Below, in pieces: positions 43,101 through 50,869 of a stretch of DNA of 64,000 nucleotides. The stretch is taken from the NCBI GenBank assembly GCA_963971225.1, contig OZ020267.1:118413891-118477890 (forward strand), written 5' to 3'. The notes under the pieces were generated by a model that was not told where the DNA came from, made no database searches, and saw only the letters and a list, made by a program, of their open reading frames with translations. The stretch is from Melieria omissa (lineage: Eukaryota; Arthropoda; Insecta; Diptera; Ulidiidae). How positions within the stretch are numbered: position 1 is the stretch's first letter; the number at the start of each line of letters is the position of its first letter. A program made the position numbers and the translations under genes.

Positions 43101-45494
43101 AAATCCATAACAAATCATGTTTATAACAGGAAGCAACAAAATCAAGTATTTCCAAGTCGTGAGGTCGAGACATATAAGCATTTTTGCGTATTTCGTTGGA
43201 TTATAAACGATGGATCGCAGCTTTGATTTAAAACCTTCCATTAAGGGCTGCACATGACTTCTGGTAACTACAGATGACGCCTTAATCCATTTTGACTTGA
43301 GTTCTTCCTTATTTTTGACAACTCCATTCGTTTTTAGCAACTTCCTTTTCATTAGAGCCTAATATTTTTCAATTGGTCGAAGTTCAAGGCAGTTCGGAGG
43401 ATTTTCATCTTGTGGCACAAACTTGACCGCATTCTGTTTGTACCGTTTAAAAGCCATTTCTCCATAGTGACAAGTTACTAGATTAGGCCAAAACAAGGTT
43501 TTCGTAAAGACGTATCAAAGATAAAAGTCGTCTCTCATTCTTTCACATAAACTTCTTGGTTTATTGTACCAGTAGACTCGAAAATTTTGCTTTTAAAATC
43601 GCATTTATAAATTGCTTGCCAGACCAAACATTTTTTCTAAACATATAAACAAACAAACATCTAAAACATATTACCACAATTGCTGGCTGCACGCTTGGTA
43701 CGCTCTTAGTATACGTTTTTGGCGTAAGTCAGTTGAAAAGAAACAGTGAATACGCGGACGCGTTCCGCCAATAAAAACTAAAACAATTACATATAACATC
43801 CCTAACTATTATTATATTTTATACAATTTTTTGTAAATTAGAGTTTAAGAAATGTATAACAAACTGCAGTTTAGTTTAATAAAATCAGACGATTACTTTC
43901 TTTTGATGCCCTTAAAAATTATAAATTTTTTCTGCTTCACCTCTTAATAATCAGAAGAACCTAAATTTATTTTTCAGCAGGATAATGCTGCAATTCACAG
44001 TTCTAGAATAACAATGAGCTTTTTCAAGGATAAAAACTTTCACATTTTTGATTGGCCAGTTCGAAGTCCTGACTTAAATTACATCGAGTACCTTTGGGTT
44101 TTTGCTGGAGGTGTTCACGCAAAAGAACGACAGTTTTATTCAAAGATTGATTGATTGAAAAAGCGATTAAATATGTTAGGGCTTTCATACCGGCAAAACT
44201 CTTCAGAATATTATTTTATGTGTGCCTCAAATATCTTAAACCGTAATGGGAAATGGACAAATTAAAAAAAAAACTATTTCGAGTACCTTGAGCTAAGAAA
44301 ACATTTTACTTTACGCAAATTTCTATTTTCTTATGCACTGATTTTATGCCAATTGCCACCTTGTGTCATTTTTATGAAAACAATAAATAAATCGGTAGAA
44401 CAGTTAATTAATTGCGATTTCTTCTTTTAGTTCATATAGACTAAGTATATTTTAAAACAAATATTTTAATTTTAAATAAATCAATTTTTTAAGGAAAATG
44501 TAACAAAATCCAAGCAGATTTAGGTAAGTTTATGGGAATTTCCACCAGCGTATATAACAATTCAAGGATAAAACAAAAGAACTATAGGTACCTATACCTA
44601 TAAAGTAATTAAGTACATAATTTTCTAAAGTAATATGGCCCACAATGAGTTAAAAGCTTGTGTCACACTCCTTTTAGGTTGTAAACATCAAAATACTGTT
44701 TTATATTTTACAAAATACTCTTATATAGCCACCCTATTTCAAAGTACGCGGACCATTGCAATATATTGACCACTTCGCTACATCCCACTGTTCGTCGAAA
44801 CCTTATTTCGCATCAACTCATGAATACTCTTTGTGTGTTTTGCTAGTGTTACTAGCATCTTACCTGTACTCCTGCATACGTTGTGCTAGGGTTGATTACA
44901 ACTTTATGAATTTTACCATATTTGCCAAAGTATTCATGTTTTTTCAAAATCTATTAAAAACAAAAACATTAAGTGTGAGAATATTTGCTCAAATTGCAAT
45001 ACTCACTTCGGCATCGGCAAGTCTAGGTGGCAGCCCAACAACGAATACCAAATTCTTTTGTACAACACGAACATTTGACAAATGTTTACGATTTTCAGTA
45101 ATTTTTTGCTTACGCTGTTGATCACGCTGCCTCTTTTGTGATTTAAAGGCTAAGATCTAAATAACGTAATGTTAGATATCATCCGCACCATTTTGTATAA
45201 TTTGATAGTCACCTCTTCTTGGGTTAATGGAGTAAAATCTGCCGGATTTTCAGGATATTCCTTTCGGCAAGCTGGGCAAAGCTCATTCTCATCCGTGCGA
45301 ATTCTGTGCCAGCAGAACCTACAAATCTGATAAAAATTGTTACACTTAGCGTTCATTGCACATATATCTTGCTATGATAGCCAAACCTGATAGCCGCAAG
45401 TGCATGGATAGAAGTTAAGGTCGTCAACTTCCAACGGCTCCATGCACAATGGACACTCCACTACTTCATCGCCACTATTGTTTAAACCGTTCAT
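25180..45494 (-). CDS. Cnot4: Cnot4, RING E3 ubiquitin ligase of the CCR4-NOT complex
   Basis: Exons in coding order: 45494-45387, 45326-45213, 45156-45007, 44950-44864, 37265-37047, 36981-36846, 36783-35662, 35605-35444, 34116-34027, 31515-31316, 31252-31129, 31076-30828, 26032-25595, 25531-25382, 25319-25180 (TAA). All phases agree, giving about 1,162 codons. C4C4 RING cysteines are 14, 17, 31, 33, 38, 41, 53, 56; the RRM begins near 108 (QKNLVFVVGL); a CX8CX4CX3H zinc finger is at 196-214. The rest is Ser/Asn- and Gln-rich, with conserved GFDPFIETQKGLAELMENE and NDWTAMDPAILSFRQ. Cnot4 ubiquitinates partners in mRNA decay and co-translational quality control. The exon 7 acceptor is uncertain: 36807 would make a 38-nt intron; 36783 or 36765 also keep frame. 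Introns of 7.6, 4.8 and 2.5 kb carry transposons. Confidence 0.93.
26202..26711. mobile_element. piggyBac-type MITE
   Basis: TTAA at 26198-26201 and 26712-26715 flanks perfect 15-bp inverted repeats CCCTTTTAGTGCCGG. A second internal inverted pair (GATATATCGGCT and reverse) lies near the right end. TTAA plus CCCTTT ends is typical of piggyBac. No transposase; 510 bp; sits in the Cnot4 intron between exons 12 and 13. Confidence 0.85.
26868..26962 (-). pseudogene. gag fragment of the LTR element family
   Basis: About 95 bp match 10285-10375 of the intact gag (shared GAACGGCGC, AGTAGGCACTTCT and GGCAACCATTCTCG-like runs). It encodes part of the capsid region on the - strand and has no LTR nearby, so it is a relic. 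It abuts the LINE remnant. Confidence 0.65.
27010..29010 (+). mobile_element. jockey-like LINE remnant, split by a mariner-type element
   Basis: Frames in order: RTRKATGFDEI and WKVAKVIPIHKTGKP...SYRPISLLSS (RT fingers, 27046-27288); DEQFGFRKFHGTTHQL (27330-27380); RT palm text TALVLL, interrupted at 27448 and resuming at 28036; PAGVPQGSVIGPLLY (28190-28235); a decayed YADD region (28285); and CPVWGGCAKSHGTKLQIRQ (28690-28760) after RT. Several stops and shifts; no endonuclease or ORF1, so it was 5'-truncated. Lies in the largest 3'-half intron of Cnot4. Confidence 0.8.
27449..28035 (+). mobile_element. deletion derivative of a mariner-type transposon
   Basis: Termini GGGTGTTTTTTTTAGAGG (27449) and its reverse (to 28035) lie between TATA on both sides, consistent with TA target duplication. 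It encodes a transposase N-terminus (LTKEQRLQIVQIYFETNGS, then EETIAAVEQNVEEDP, 27561-27870) and then jumps to the C-terminal GGHMPEIIFKH end (near 27930). The catalytic core is missing. The protein family is the helix-turn-helix/DDE group often labelled DUF4817. It is inserted in the LINE, so it is younger than it. Confidence 0.85.
29011..30827. other. intron stretch with short duplications
   Basis: No coding exon recognised. A GCGAATATTTTC(G/A)AATAGCCGAAGTG segment occurs twice, 157 bp apart (about 30050 and 30207). 29385-29440 resembles 4735-4782, marking a dispersed repeat. Confidence 0.4.
31516..32514. other. Cnot4 intron stretch
   Basis: Mostly AT-rich. A short direct repeat ACGGGAAGGCTACAAAA lies at 32113 and 32139. 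Text near 32010 (GTATGAAGAAACGTGATTTA) matches the end of the array at 63.95 kb. Confidence 0.35.
32515..32850 (+). repeat. two-copy tandem repeat of about 150 bp
   Basis: TATGACCGAC...CATTTCTTTCAAACATACTCATCCC...GGGGCTCCCATACAAAA at 32557-32650 recurs as a diverged copy at 32705-32805. It lies in a Cnot4 intron and is followed by the repeat at 32870. Confidence 0.6.
32870..33290 (+). repeat. dispersed repeat, copy A
   Basis: 33045-33290 aligns with 44320-44520 over about 200 bp (shared AACAATAAATAAAT, TTAATTGCGATTTCTTCTTTTAG and AAATCCAAGCAGATT). 32890-32965 also matches 13005-13170. Both copies lie in Cnot4 introns, same orientation. The class is unknown; no frame. Confidence 0.6.
34433..34808 (-). 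mobile_element. mariner-type MITE with transposase C-terminal scrap
   Basis: Inverted termini CCGGGTGGGCCATCTAGTGG (left) and, reversed, CCGGGTGGGCCATCAAGTGG (right), with TA beside each end. On the - strand VKDRSYVNNPKTILAL...AIRELQPE resembles the C-terminal part of the same transposase family as 53644. The catalytic core is gone. Sits in the Cnot4 intron between exons 8 and 9. Confidence 0.7.
37332..37450 (+). mobile_element. tRNA-derived SINE head
   Basis: A-box TGGCTCAGCTGG (37341) and B-box GGTTCGAGCAT (37397) in a tRNA-sized block similar to the head of the SINE at 13394 on the other strand. The stems do not make a proper cloverleaf and no CCA-ready acceptor is seen, so it is a SINE rather than a tRNA gene. 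End and target duplication were not resolved. Confidence 0.6.
38352..39556 (-). mobile_element. PIF/Harbinger-type transposon
   Basis: TIRs begin CAGCCCTGTTCCAGAATCCG at both ends; 3-bp duplication ATA on both sides. Subterminal regions are rich in AATCGGAAT-type words on both strands. It carries a transposase fragment (39198-38887, -) and a worn Myb/MADF-like frame (38690-38840, +, KTADQSKMVLDFMEENADTA). Two divergent genes of this kind are the Harbinger plan. Most of the transposase, including the DDE core, is missing. Confidence 0.82.
38887..39198 (-). pseudogene. Harbinger transposase N-terminal fragment
   Basis: The readable frame FRLNK-like text (ITKYRLNKAAFNMILTEV), then LKLATALQFLAEGGFQRSV and FSISESVCF matches the N-terminal helix-turn-helix part of HARBI1-type transposases (normally about 350 residues). 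The frame ends before any catalytic aspartate, so it cannot act as a nuclease. Confidence 0.7.
39560..39732. mobile_element. palindromic MITE (173 bp)
   Basis: GTATTTTATGGGCAAAGTTGA at the left pairs with the reverse at 39710-39732; the pairing continues inward through the AAACCCAA segment, so the RNA or single strand would fold into one long hairpin. It lies just right of the Harbinger element. The TA at each end may be the target duplication. Confidence 0.6.
40740..41250 (+). pseudogene. Myb/SANT-like DNA-binding fragment, transposon-derived
   Basis: Frames read MSTRKFERTKQGQLKFCLQF and FLRDHPELQ (about 40740-40880), then, shifted, QMADHLNTIREPTRTLASWH (40925-40985) and LLETRYKNKV. This is the pattern of the Myb/SANT-like accessory protein of Harbinger elements or of related domesticated proteins. 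Stops and shifts break it. A GTAAG after the first ten codons could mark an ancient intron. No TIRs were found around it. Confidence 0.5.
41378..41798. mobile_element. piggyBac-type MITE, second family
   Basis: TTAA at 41374-41377 and 41799-41802; inverted ends CCGTTAGAGTGCTAAGC and, reversed, CCGTTTGAGTGCTAAAC. The ends recall the CCCTTTTAGTGCCGG termini at 26202. 421 bp, AT-rich, no transposase. In the 7.6 kb Cnot4 intron. Confidence 0.78.
42086..42304. mobile_element. Tc1/mariner-type MITE
   Basis: AGGAGTGCGTCGTTAAAA at the left and its reverse at the right, with TGTGACAT also inverted further in. TA flanks each end (42084-42085 and 42305-42306). 219 bp, no coding frame. Confidence 0.78.
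43053..43640 (-). pseudogene. Tc1/mariner-superfamily transposase remnant
   Basis: On the - strand: VKFVPQDENPPNCLELRPIE-like text with a frame change, then YWALMKRKLLKTNG, KNKEELKSKWIKASSVV and VQPLMEGFKSKLR (43352-43180). This is the region around and after the last catalytic residue of a DDE transposase that uses PPN..RPIE..W. Only the 3' third is readable; the rest has many stops. Confidence 0.6.
43979..44275 (+). pseudogene. Tc1-like transposase C-terminal remnant
   Basis: The frame reads QQDNAAIHSSRITMSFFKDK and then FDWPVRSPDLNYIEYLW, the second catalytic Asp and the SPDLNPIE-type motif of Tc1-like transposases (spacing near 34 residues). A stop follows soon after. The opposite-strand remnant at 43053-43640 is a different family. 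Confidence 0.7.
44310..44540 (+). repeat. dispersed repeat, copy B
   Basis: Aligns with 33045-33290 as described for copy A; ends near AAATCCAAGCAGATTTAGG. Lies about 320 bp downstream (in gene sense) of Cnot4 exon 4. Confidence 0.6.
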
Positions 45495-46789
45495 GTTGAA
45501 AGATTTCTATCGCTATTGACTTCAATGTTCCAGAATGCCAATAATACCGTTGTAATCGAATTCTCTTGCAGCCTTTGTTCCGCGTTTAATTTAGATACCA
45601 GTAAAAAACTAGTCTGCTGAATAAAGGCCAGTTGAGCTTTTACGTTTTCAGCAAAGCCTTCCGGAAAATTTCCGCTCCGATGCAATCACATATAATAGTT
45701 TCTCAGAATTTCTGTTGAATAACAATTGTATATAATTTATTAATTTGATGAGTCAAGCAAATATCGAAATGAAGAGGAATTTTGATTGGTTTTTCAAAAA
45801 AGAAATTCAAAATATGACAAGAAATAAAAAAAACTCTTTCAAAAATTTTTTATACCCTTACACTCAGTGGAGAAGTATTTATATTTATCTGTTTGGAGAC
45901 TTATACCCATATTCCAAATTTCTACCAGAGATACAGTTAAGTGCATCAGTTTGCCTCGACACTCAGTTTGTCCCTCACTCATTACAAGAAAATCATACTT
46001 TTGGTATGACAGTAAAGTTAAAAATTCTACAAATAATTCATTTGTTATAACTGCAAAATTTTTTTAATTAGTCGTTAGTAGAAAGCGGATTTGTATGCAC
46101 TAAAAATTAAAAATATGCGTATATAATACGAAAATATGCATCAAAATTGGAAAAAATATGCTAATCAAATATGTATATGTATATTGTGAACACAAAGAAT
46201 ACAATACTAACGAAACATAACTCTATTCATAAGGAACGATACGCACTCTCCTTGTGCTCCTGTTGAAGCGCTCGATAAACGCTTCATACACAAAGAGCAA
46301 TAAGCGCTCCTCTTTATTTTTCCTTTTTTATTTAAGAACAAAAACTGTTAATTTTGCAATGTTCAATATCTTTTCGTTTTATTACAATTAAAAAAAGTGT
46401 GTGTTTACAACTGTTTATGTATGACCCCACGTCAGATGTGCCAATGGTTTCACGAATGTACGTTATCTACAGAGAGAAAGGAAAAGGGGGAAAGGAAAAC
46501 AATTTTGGCGCCATATACAGTTTGTCAAGAAAGTGTTTTGACAAAGGGAAATAGTTGCAATTTCTATCTTTCCTTTGAAAAAACTACGGCATTTTGGGAT
46601 TGTTTTTGATTTTTTTATTGCATTTCAATAAATAAAGTGTTTTCAAACAAATAGTACCAATAGTAAGCAATTCCAAAAAATATCAACAACAAAGCAGTAA
46701 CAAAAACCACGGGTATTCAAAAATTCACTTGTCAAGAAAGTGTTTTTACATATAACATTTTATAGGTAAAAGTAATCGAAAATGAGCAA
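45495..46789. other. Cnot4 upstream region
   Basis: Should include the Cnot4 5' UTR and promoter; no TATA box or start site could be fixed. 46520-46550 carries TTGTCAAGAAAGTGTTTTGACA, also present as TTGTCAAGAAAGTGTTTTTACA at 46730, possibly Tc1-type ends. No further gene seen. Confidence 0.4.
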
Positions 46790-47815
46790 ATATTATACTA
46801 TTAATATTTTGGTTGGACACTTTTGGCATCTATAACGGCTTGCAGTCTTCTTTTCATGGATAATACTAACACCTTTATATTATATTCGTGTGGTAGGGAG
46901 TGTTTGCTACAATCATACAGAAGTCAAAACCTAACTACATGTGATTTGTGTTTTGGGTCATTGTTCTAATAAAACTTGAATTTTGGTTTGTTATCAGCAA
47001 TGAAGTAAGTAAGTAAGTATCAAATGGCATTTCGGAATCTGCAAATATTGTTCTGCGTCCATGGTATTTTCAATAAATGTTAACTTTCCTACCCCTTTAC
47101 TTGAAATGCAACCCCCCACCATGACTGATAGTTTGCCAAACTTCACTGTTGGAATTATATTGCGATTTTCCAATGCTTTTAGAGGCTTCCGCCTTTATTG
47201 GGGCCGTCGCACTATGGCCCAACGGTCGGTAAAACGTTGCAAAAAAAAATTTCGTGAAAGCGTTCGATAAAATGAATACACGTATCTTATTGAAAATTTT
47301 CCAGCGATAACGAATATGTAACTTTCATTAAATTCAGATTAGTAGTTTGGGAGGTAGAGCCGCTCAAAGTTGACAATTTTTCCACATCGAGAAAAATGTG
47401 TATTTTTTGTTTTTTTTCCTATTTAAGATTGATTTGTATGTAAATGAAGCGACCAATCGGTAACTTCTTGGTTTTTTCTAAAAGATACGTTAATTGTTAA
47501 TATAATAAAAATACAAAATGTTTATTTTGTTTTAAAAGTTGTTCGATCTACCGATTGGTCGAAAAGTCTATATTTCGACCCTTTTTTCAACTTTGATCGA
47601 AAATAAAAAAAAGACCAAAAAAGACCTCCGCGAAATTGAGGGAGGTTATTTGCTATTTAATTATTTACCTAACTTCAAAAACTCAGCTGCCGCTTTTTGC
47701 CGCTTTACTTTCTAGAGCAATAAAAGTGAAACAACTTCGGGTCGAAAACCACGTAATTATACGGAAAATCGCGCACATTTAGTACGGTCAAAAACCCATT
47801 TTGTGTGGCTGGCAT

Positions 47816-48440
47816 CTATCTATATCAATATATGTAATGACGCTCAAACGGACTGGCCGACTTCATGAAATTTTCTTTATTGGATTCGTCTTGAGTCAGT
47901 TCAGGTTCGTGCGAAAAGAAAATTCCGGAAAATCTATTGGAACAGTCGGAAAACCCCTGTAATTTTTTACTGTGAATCCTGACAATTTTCAGACGATAAC
48001 GTTGGAACTATAAGTCACACATCAATTAAATTCACTAGGAACTTACTATTTAGTCGTGTCCTTCGACAGAGGGAATGGGACGGGTATTAGACGAGGGGGC
48101 GTGGCACCACTCATACAAGCCAAATCTGAATTATGGAATATCTTCGAAATTGTACGGTGCACAGGATTGAAATTTAGTATTGTGTCTTCCCATAGATGAG
48201 TCATTCTACTGGTAAGATTTGATGGGCGTTGGACAAGGGGCGTGGCATATTTTTTGTGACCTAAATATTTTGCTGAATTATAAGTCGCACAGCAATGAAA
48301 CTAAGTACGGACCTACCATTTATTCATATCTTTCGACAGCGGGAATGGTGCGGGTATTAAACAAGGGGGCGTGGAACCGCCCATTTAACTTAAATCTGGT
48401 TCAAGCGCAGTCGATTTCTTTACTAAATCTTAGCAGTCAC
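47816..48440 (+). repeat. insertion of the GGCGTGGCA repeat family
   Basis: Three units spaced about 130 bp contain GACAAGGGGCGTGGCA-type words (48090, 48224, 48358) with AACTATAAGTCACACATCAA and CTTTCGACAG.GGGAATGG between. The same units make the array at 63.1-64 kb. The left part (47816-47990) resembles 62340-62420 only loosely. Confidence 0.6.
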
Positions 48441-48466
48441 GATTGCAGCCTCGATTGAGTTAATCA

Positions 48467-48799
48467 GAGAAAAAACTTACTCCTACGGTGCACAAAATTG
48501 TAGCACATGGAAAGGATTTAATAGAATACCAGTGCTTACCAAAAGGGGAATTGTCTGAAGAAGCTCAAGAATGCAAAAATAAGGACTACAAAAGGTATAG
48601 ATGTATGGACACTTGCAAAATATCACGAGCTAGACAAAATGAAGACCTTTTCAATATGTTAGCAGTCTCTTCTGATCCAGTTATTTCATCTATGAGATCT
48701 GTAAGATCACAAAAAGAACTTACAGATACTTACAGCTTAGAAATGGTTTCATTATTAGACATTCCTTCCAGCGTAGATAGCAATTTTGAAAAACTCTAA
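48467..48799 (+). pseudogene. Transib transposase C-terminal fragment
   Basis: About 110 codons, open from LTPTVHKIVAHGKDLIEY through LPKGELSEEAQECKNKDY and CKISRARQNEDLF to ...NFEKL and a stop. The GxLSEEAxExxNK block corresponds to the RAG1/Transib segment holding the third catalytic acid (Glu962 in mouse RAG1), as family knowledge suggests. The two catalytic aspartates lie in the lost N-terminal part, so this is not an active enzyme. The GTG at 48488 is not a real start. Confidence 0.75.
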
Positions 48800-49412
48800 C
48801 TTTAAAAAAAATTTATTTTTGTAAAAAATTACGTATGAATCAATAAATTATATTAATTTATTAGAAAAAATACATTAAAAAAATATTTTTTAATGCAAAC
48901 AAAAAAGTAATTTCATTGTAGTATGAAGATTTAGTAAATCTTAACTTTGGCAACAAATTTTAAAGCCCCCTGTTACTGTGGCACCCTGTTTTTATGTCCA
49001 TTTAAAGCTTAGATATTACACTTTCAGATGCAGTTAAAATTTTTTAAATATCTTTATTGGTTCAGAAGTTATGATTTTTGCAACGAAAAATGGCAAACCG
49101 GGCCATAGTGCGTCGTTGTAGCACATCATAATTTTGGTTTCGTCAAATGTGACATCATACCAGAATTCATTTGGCTTGGAAATGTGAATCGTTGCAAAAG
49201 ACAATCAACTTTCAATGTGCTGCACTGAAGGCAAAAGTTTTTTTCTAGCAATTCTTGAAGTGTACTTGTGTTTTTTTAAGGCTTGTCTTATTGCTTCGTG
49301 GGACATATCAACACCACACACTTGCTTAAGCTCACGTGCCAGTTTAGTAGTAGCCAGTAGTTTTATAATTAAAAACCGTTCTGCCCTTTCGGATAATACT
49401 TCCATATACTAT

Positions 49413-49848
49413 TGTTACGAATTTACTTTCACAGGTTCGTTTGGATTGGTTTTGAAAATAAAACAACTTCAGTTATCCAGCGCAACGTAGTCAAAACTAA
49501 CAATCGCTTTATTTACAAATTTGCACTTGTTCTACTTTACACTACTACTATTGCATGTTTCCCCATTGCTTGCTCAACACAGACTCGACTCCTTGCGCTG
49601 CCACTGCTGCTTTTATACCAGTTTTCTTATCGCGCCGAAGTTTCTTGCAACTTCTAATTGGAAAGCGCTCGACCATTCTCGCACAGCCCATTTCTTCGAG
49701 AACCATCCTTGCCATATCGGACTATACCAAGCGAATTTATAACAGTTTTGCTGTACTTCACAGTGCATGCCTAAAAGTATGCTTGGAAAACATTCGTGCG
49801 GAGAAAAGCACTCCTGTACAGTGCGGCACAGAATTTCTCATCGTATCA
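49413..49848 (-). repeat. solo LTR of the 5540-11566 family
   Basis: Begins TGTTACGAA, ends TCATCGTATCA (a worn CATCGTTACA), 436 bp, with target duplication CTAT at 49409-49412 and 49849-49852. It shares TGGTTTTGAAAATAAAA, CAATCGCTTTATT and CATCCTTGCCATATCG with the LTR at 55577-55932. No internal region, so it arose by LTR-LTR recombination. It sits just beyond the N-terminus of the Tc1-like transposase. Confidence 0.85.
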
Positions 49849-49852
49849 CTAT

Positions 49853-50869
49853 TAACTCCCGAACATTTTGTCCAATGTGATGGTTGTAATAAACCAACTG
49901 AGCTACTTCAAATGCCGTCCTTTTTCCAGGCATTTCAAGTTTATTTGTATCTGATCACAACTACTGTACCGACTACCTAATCGTAAAATAACATTTAAAG
50001 GAATCATTTAGTTTTATGCATCTGAATTCTCCCCTAACCCAGGGTGTAAAGTGGACCATGCCCATTGGGTGATGCAGCCAGAGGGTATACCGACTGTACT
50101 CTCACTATACCTTCCTGATATCGGGCCACCATTGGAACTACAATGGCTTTGTATGCTGGCTATGCCATGGTCAACCCACCTAGAATCTTTGGTCGCCAAC
50201 GCGGTGGGTTCGGGCAGGCGGCCGCATACTAACAACCCAATTCTGTACACTTGATAAATTCACCATATTGACTATTTGTCAAGTTTTTACTATTTGTCAA
50301 GAATTGGCATTCTATAACTAAATATAAAAGCTCTTTCCTTGATAAATTGACAAAAGTGTGAATGCTATTGACAAAAGCATACAAATTTAAATTTTGCCTA
50401 TTGAAAATGGAAGAATTGTGCATGCTAACACTTTTAGCAGTTGAGGAGGATAAAAAGAAGAAATCAGAAGCAGAAGAAAACAAATAATTTGCCTTCGTTG
50501 AGCGAAGAATCATGTCTCAGAAAATTGTAAGCATTTTTAATAAAAATTTTAAAATATTTTCAAAAATTACTTTTCTGCCAATTTTTTATCTGTCTTATTT
50601 TTTTGACAATTTGACAGCTATGGCATATTCACCTTATGGTATAAACAGAATCAAATCGTCAGCCGATTTTTACGCACCGTGGAATGGTATGTGGAATTAA
50701 ATGAGCTTTTTTACTTTATCTATGTTGCAAAGCTTTTGCTTGATAAAAATCTTGACAAAAAATTTGACAAGAATACACAATCAGGCTGTAAATATGCACA
50801 CAAACAAAAAGGATAACGGCAAAAACAAGTGAGAGGTGGGCCCACCCATGATACAATTATAAAGGTAGT
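49853..50869. other. unassigned stretch
   Basis: The start may continue the 5' part of the Tc1-like element. 50014-50254 is unusually GC-rich with an open - strand frame of 78 codons that I could not place. 50270-50800 is AT-rich with several TTGTCAA words. No gene supported. Confidence 0.35.

Larger units (their letters stand above)
47210..49110 (+). mobile_element. Transib DNA transposon remnant (RAG1-related)
   Basis: The ends are CACTATGGCCC and its reverse; 5-bp target duplication CGTCG at 47205-47209 and 49111-49115. GC-rich 5-bp duplications and CACWATGG ends are diagnostic of Transib. Both termini read heptamer CACTATG, 23 nt, then CAAAAA, like a 23-RSS. A transposase C-terminal frame is at 48467-48799. 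A block of the 62-64 kb repeat family (about 47816-48440) lies between the left end and that frame, so most of the transposase was lost or replaced. It interrupts a Tc1-like transposase. Confidence 0.85.
46790..49405 (-). pseudogene. Tc1-like transposase, split by a Transib element
   Basis: N-terminal half on the - strand, 49405-49116: LSERAERFLIIKLLATTK, TKLARELKQVCGVDMSHEAI, KYTSRIARKKLL, then FWYDVTFDETKIM (first catalytic Asp). The text breaks at the CGTCG target site and resumes at 47204: ...DG-PNKGG, TVKFGKLSVMV, SSKGVGKLTFIENTMDAEQY and QNNDPKHKSH (second Asp), ending near 46790. Removing the Transib restores continuity at the junction. Several frame breaks inside each half show it was already old. 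TIRs were not fixed. Confidence 0.8.

Noticed and set aside
45491..45685. A 64-codon - strand frame over the Cnot4 start
   Set aside because: It is in another frame than the RING exon and fits 5' UTR; no family resemblance.
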